Below are positions 62,937-64,000 of a stretch of 64,000 nt of DNA, one piece after another. The position numbers were made by a program, and so were the translations under genes. Source of the stretch: Phaseolus vulgaris. Taxonomy: Eukaryota > Streptophyta > Magnoliopsida > Fabales > Fabaceae. Below the pieces are notes generated by a model. The model did not search any database, was not told where the DNA came from, and saw nothing but the letters and a program-made list of their open reading frames with translations. Where the stretch lies: assembly GCF_000499845.2 (NCBI RefSeq), contig NC_023749.2:24374966-24438965 (forward strand), written 5' to 3'. The stretch's first letter is position 1. Each line of letters opens with the position of its first letter.

Positions 62937-64000
62937 TCCCCGATACCCATGGGTAGGAAAGACCATGGAGGGAGCGACGCTGTGGGAAAGCCTCAGGTCC
63001 CGATAGCCCGGGGCAGCGATAAAGAGAAGGAAAAGGTGGCTTCAAGGCCATAGTGATAACATCAGTGGAGGGCAGCCTGACTCGTGAAGTACCCCTGCCG
63101 CCCCAGAGACGCCTTGGGGACAGATACGACTCAAGAGGAAGGTCACGCCCAGGGCAGCCGGGTGCAGGGTACGAGAGGAAGGCATATACGCTCTCAAAGT
63201 AAGTGACTAGATGATTGGGGGCATGAGTTGGCACCCAAAAAGTCACCCCTAGCGCAGTAGCACTCCCGAGCAGGAGGACTCACGCGCAGAAACGTCCCCA
63301 GATGGGCAGAAACGCCCCCCCAGATGGGGTCACGGCGTCGTGAGGCCCTCACCAGACGAAGCACAGCACGCGCAGCCCCAGCAGAACTATCCATGCAACA
63401 GGTCCTGGAGATAATGAGGGGGCTGCAGCAGGACATGGCGGAGTCAAAAATGGAACAGGAACGCACGCAGGCAGATCTCGACGCCTCGCATGAGCGGAAT
63501 GAAGAGCTCCACCATGTAAATGAGGAGTTGCGCCAGGGCCTGAGAAATGATCGGAGGCGGCCTGGAGATGACGAGATGGAGAACCATTCCCCACCAAGGG
63601 AGTTTTCCACTCCTTTCTCGCAGGAGATCCTAGACGCAGTGATCCCGAACACGTTCGCGGGGCCCAAGGTGATCTTCACCGGGATGGAGGACCCAGAGAC
63701 GCACCTTGTTGCATTTCACACGCAGATGGTCCTGGTAGGCGGTTCTGACGCTGCCAAGTGCAAGCTCTTCATGAGCACCCTGACCGGGATGGCTATGGAC
63801 TGGTTCATTAGCCTTCCAGAGGGTCATATCACATCTTTCCGCCAATTGTCGCGTTTGTTCAGGGAACAATACTTGGCAAACAAGGCCCCGCCACCGGTCT
63901 CTTACGACCTATTTGATGTGAAGCAATATCAAGGGGAGACCCTGAAGGAGTATATCAATCGCTTCGGGGCCCAGGTCATGAAGGTTGGTACGACAGAGGA
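62937..64000 (+). mobile_element. Element J: family 1 Tat element, 5' part, runs off the window
   Basis: A partial LTR (62937 to about 63345) matching S2 17281-17705 in sense orientation, joined directly to gag. The rest of the LTR, primer site and leader are missing at the junction. Fused at the left to F. The remainder lies right of the window. Confidence 0.85.
63393..64000 (+). CDS. gag: Element J gag, N-terminal part, cut by window end
   Basis: Open from ATG 63393 to the edge with no stop; the frame is also open upstream to the LTR junction, so the original start was probably lost there. Encodes a helical N-terminus (MQQVLEIMRGLQQDMAES), then capsid domain (TFAGPKVIFTGMEDPE, MDWFISLPEGHITSF, YDLFDVKQYQGETLKEY). 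It is the only stop-free family 1 gag start in the window. Close to A gag, whose stops it shows to be point mutations. Confidence 0.88.
   Translation, partial: MQQVLEIMRGLQQDMAESKMEQERTQADLDASHERNEELHHVNEELRQGLRNDRRRPGDDEMENHSPPREFSTPFSQEILDAVIPNTFAGPKVIFTGMEDPETHLVAFHTQMVLVGGSDAAKCKLFMSTLTGMAMDWFISLPEGHITSFRQLSRLFREQYLANKAPPPVSYDLFDVKQYQGETLKEYINRFGAQVMKVGTTE

Noticed and set aside
1..64000. Host gene, tRNA, rRNA, or bacterial-type operon
   Set aside because: Every long frame is explained by gag, pol or the antisense gene of a named element. No tRNA-like cloverleaf, rRNA sequence or host protein family was recognised.

Overview
This 64 kb window is plant nuclear DNA made almost entirely of nested LTR retrotransposons. 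I found no host gene, tRNA, rRNA or bacterial feature. The protein signatures (Tat-lineage Ty3/gypsy gag-pol with two RNase H domains, antisense 'putative gypsy type transposon' genes, one Copia element with a tRNA-Met-type primer site) point to a flowering plant. Resemblance of the element families suggests a phaseoloid legume such as bean or cowpea, but that is a weak inference. The density of nesting suggests pericentromeric heterochromatin. For reference, elements are lettered A to K, X is AT-rich background, and S1 and S2 are solo LTRs.

Layout, left to right. A (minus, 1-8317; left end outside the window) carries gag-pol and a 5' LTR. H (plus, 8318-9721) is a fragment holding an antisense gene. 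X (9722-10162 and 11232-11902) is AT-rich DNA split by solo LTR S1 (10163-11226, TSD AATCT). B (minus, 11903-25054) is the most complete element: 3' LTR, antisense gene, tandem repeats, gag-pol, primer site and a truncated 5' LTR, with solo LTR S2 (17088-18299, TSD GGGAC) inside it. A short gypsy scrap (25055-25246) separates B from C (minus, 25247-30325), which has a large internal deletion. D (plus, 30325-32445, resuming 49375-50044) was split by E (minus, 32446-49374, TSD GAACT). E was itself split by G (plus, 38238-44755, TSD TGTTC). I (50045-50630) is a fragment cut by Copia element K (plus, 50631-57524). K is interrupted by F (minus, 57525-62936), and F is fused to J (plus, 62937 to the window edge).

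Three related LTR families of Tat elements are present. Reading the sense strand, family 1 is TGTACC...GGAACA (A, D, E, H, I, J, S1, S2), family 2 is TGTACC...GGATCA (B, C, F), and family 3 is TGATCC...GGATCA (G). Their working plan is shared: 5' LTR, primer site starting TGGCGCC, gag, protease, RT, gypsy RNase H, archaeal-type RNase H, integrase, a repeat-rich spacer, then a gene on the opposite strand, a polypurine tract and the 3' LTR. Most gag-pol copies carry stops or frameshifts and look dead. Several copies of the antisense gene are open or nearly so.

The most interesting signal is that antisense gene. In B, C, E, F and G the sequence supports the same three-exon structure: an untranslated first exon, an exon encoding the conserved N-terminal domain, and a phase-1 intron leading to a proline-rich and coiled-coil exon. 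Introns sit at the same places in all three LTR families. Other signals worth attention are a pol-less element (G) with a target duplication, paired hairpins with different but complementary arms, 40-bp leader repeats, nascent satellite-like arrays in F, and a chimeric antisense gene in E.
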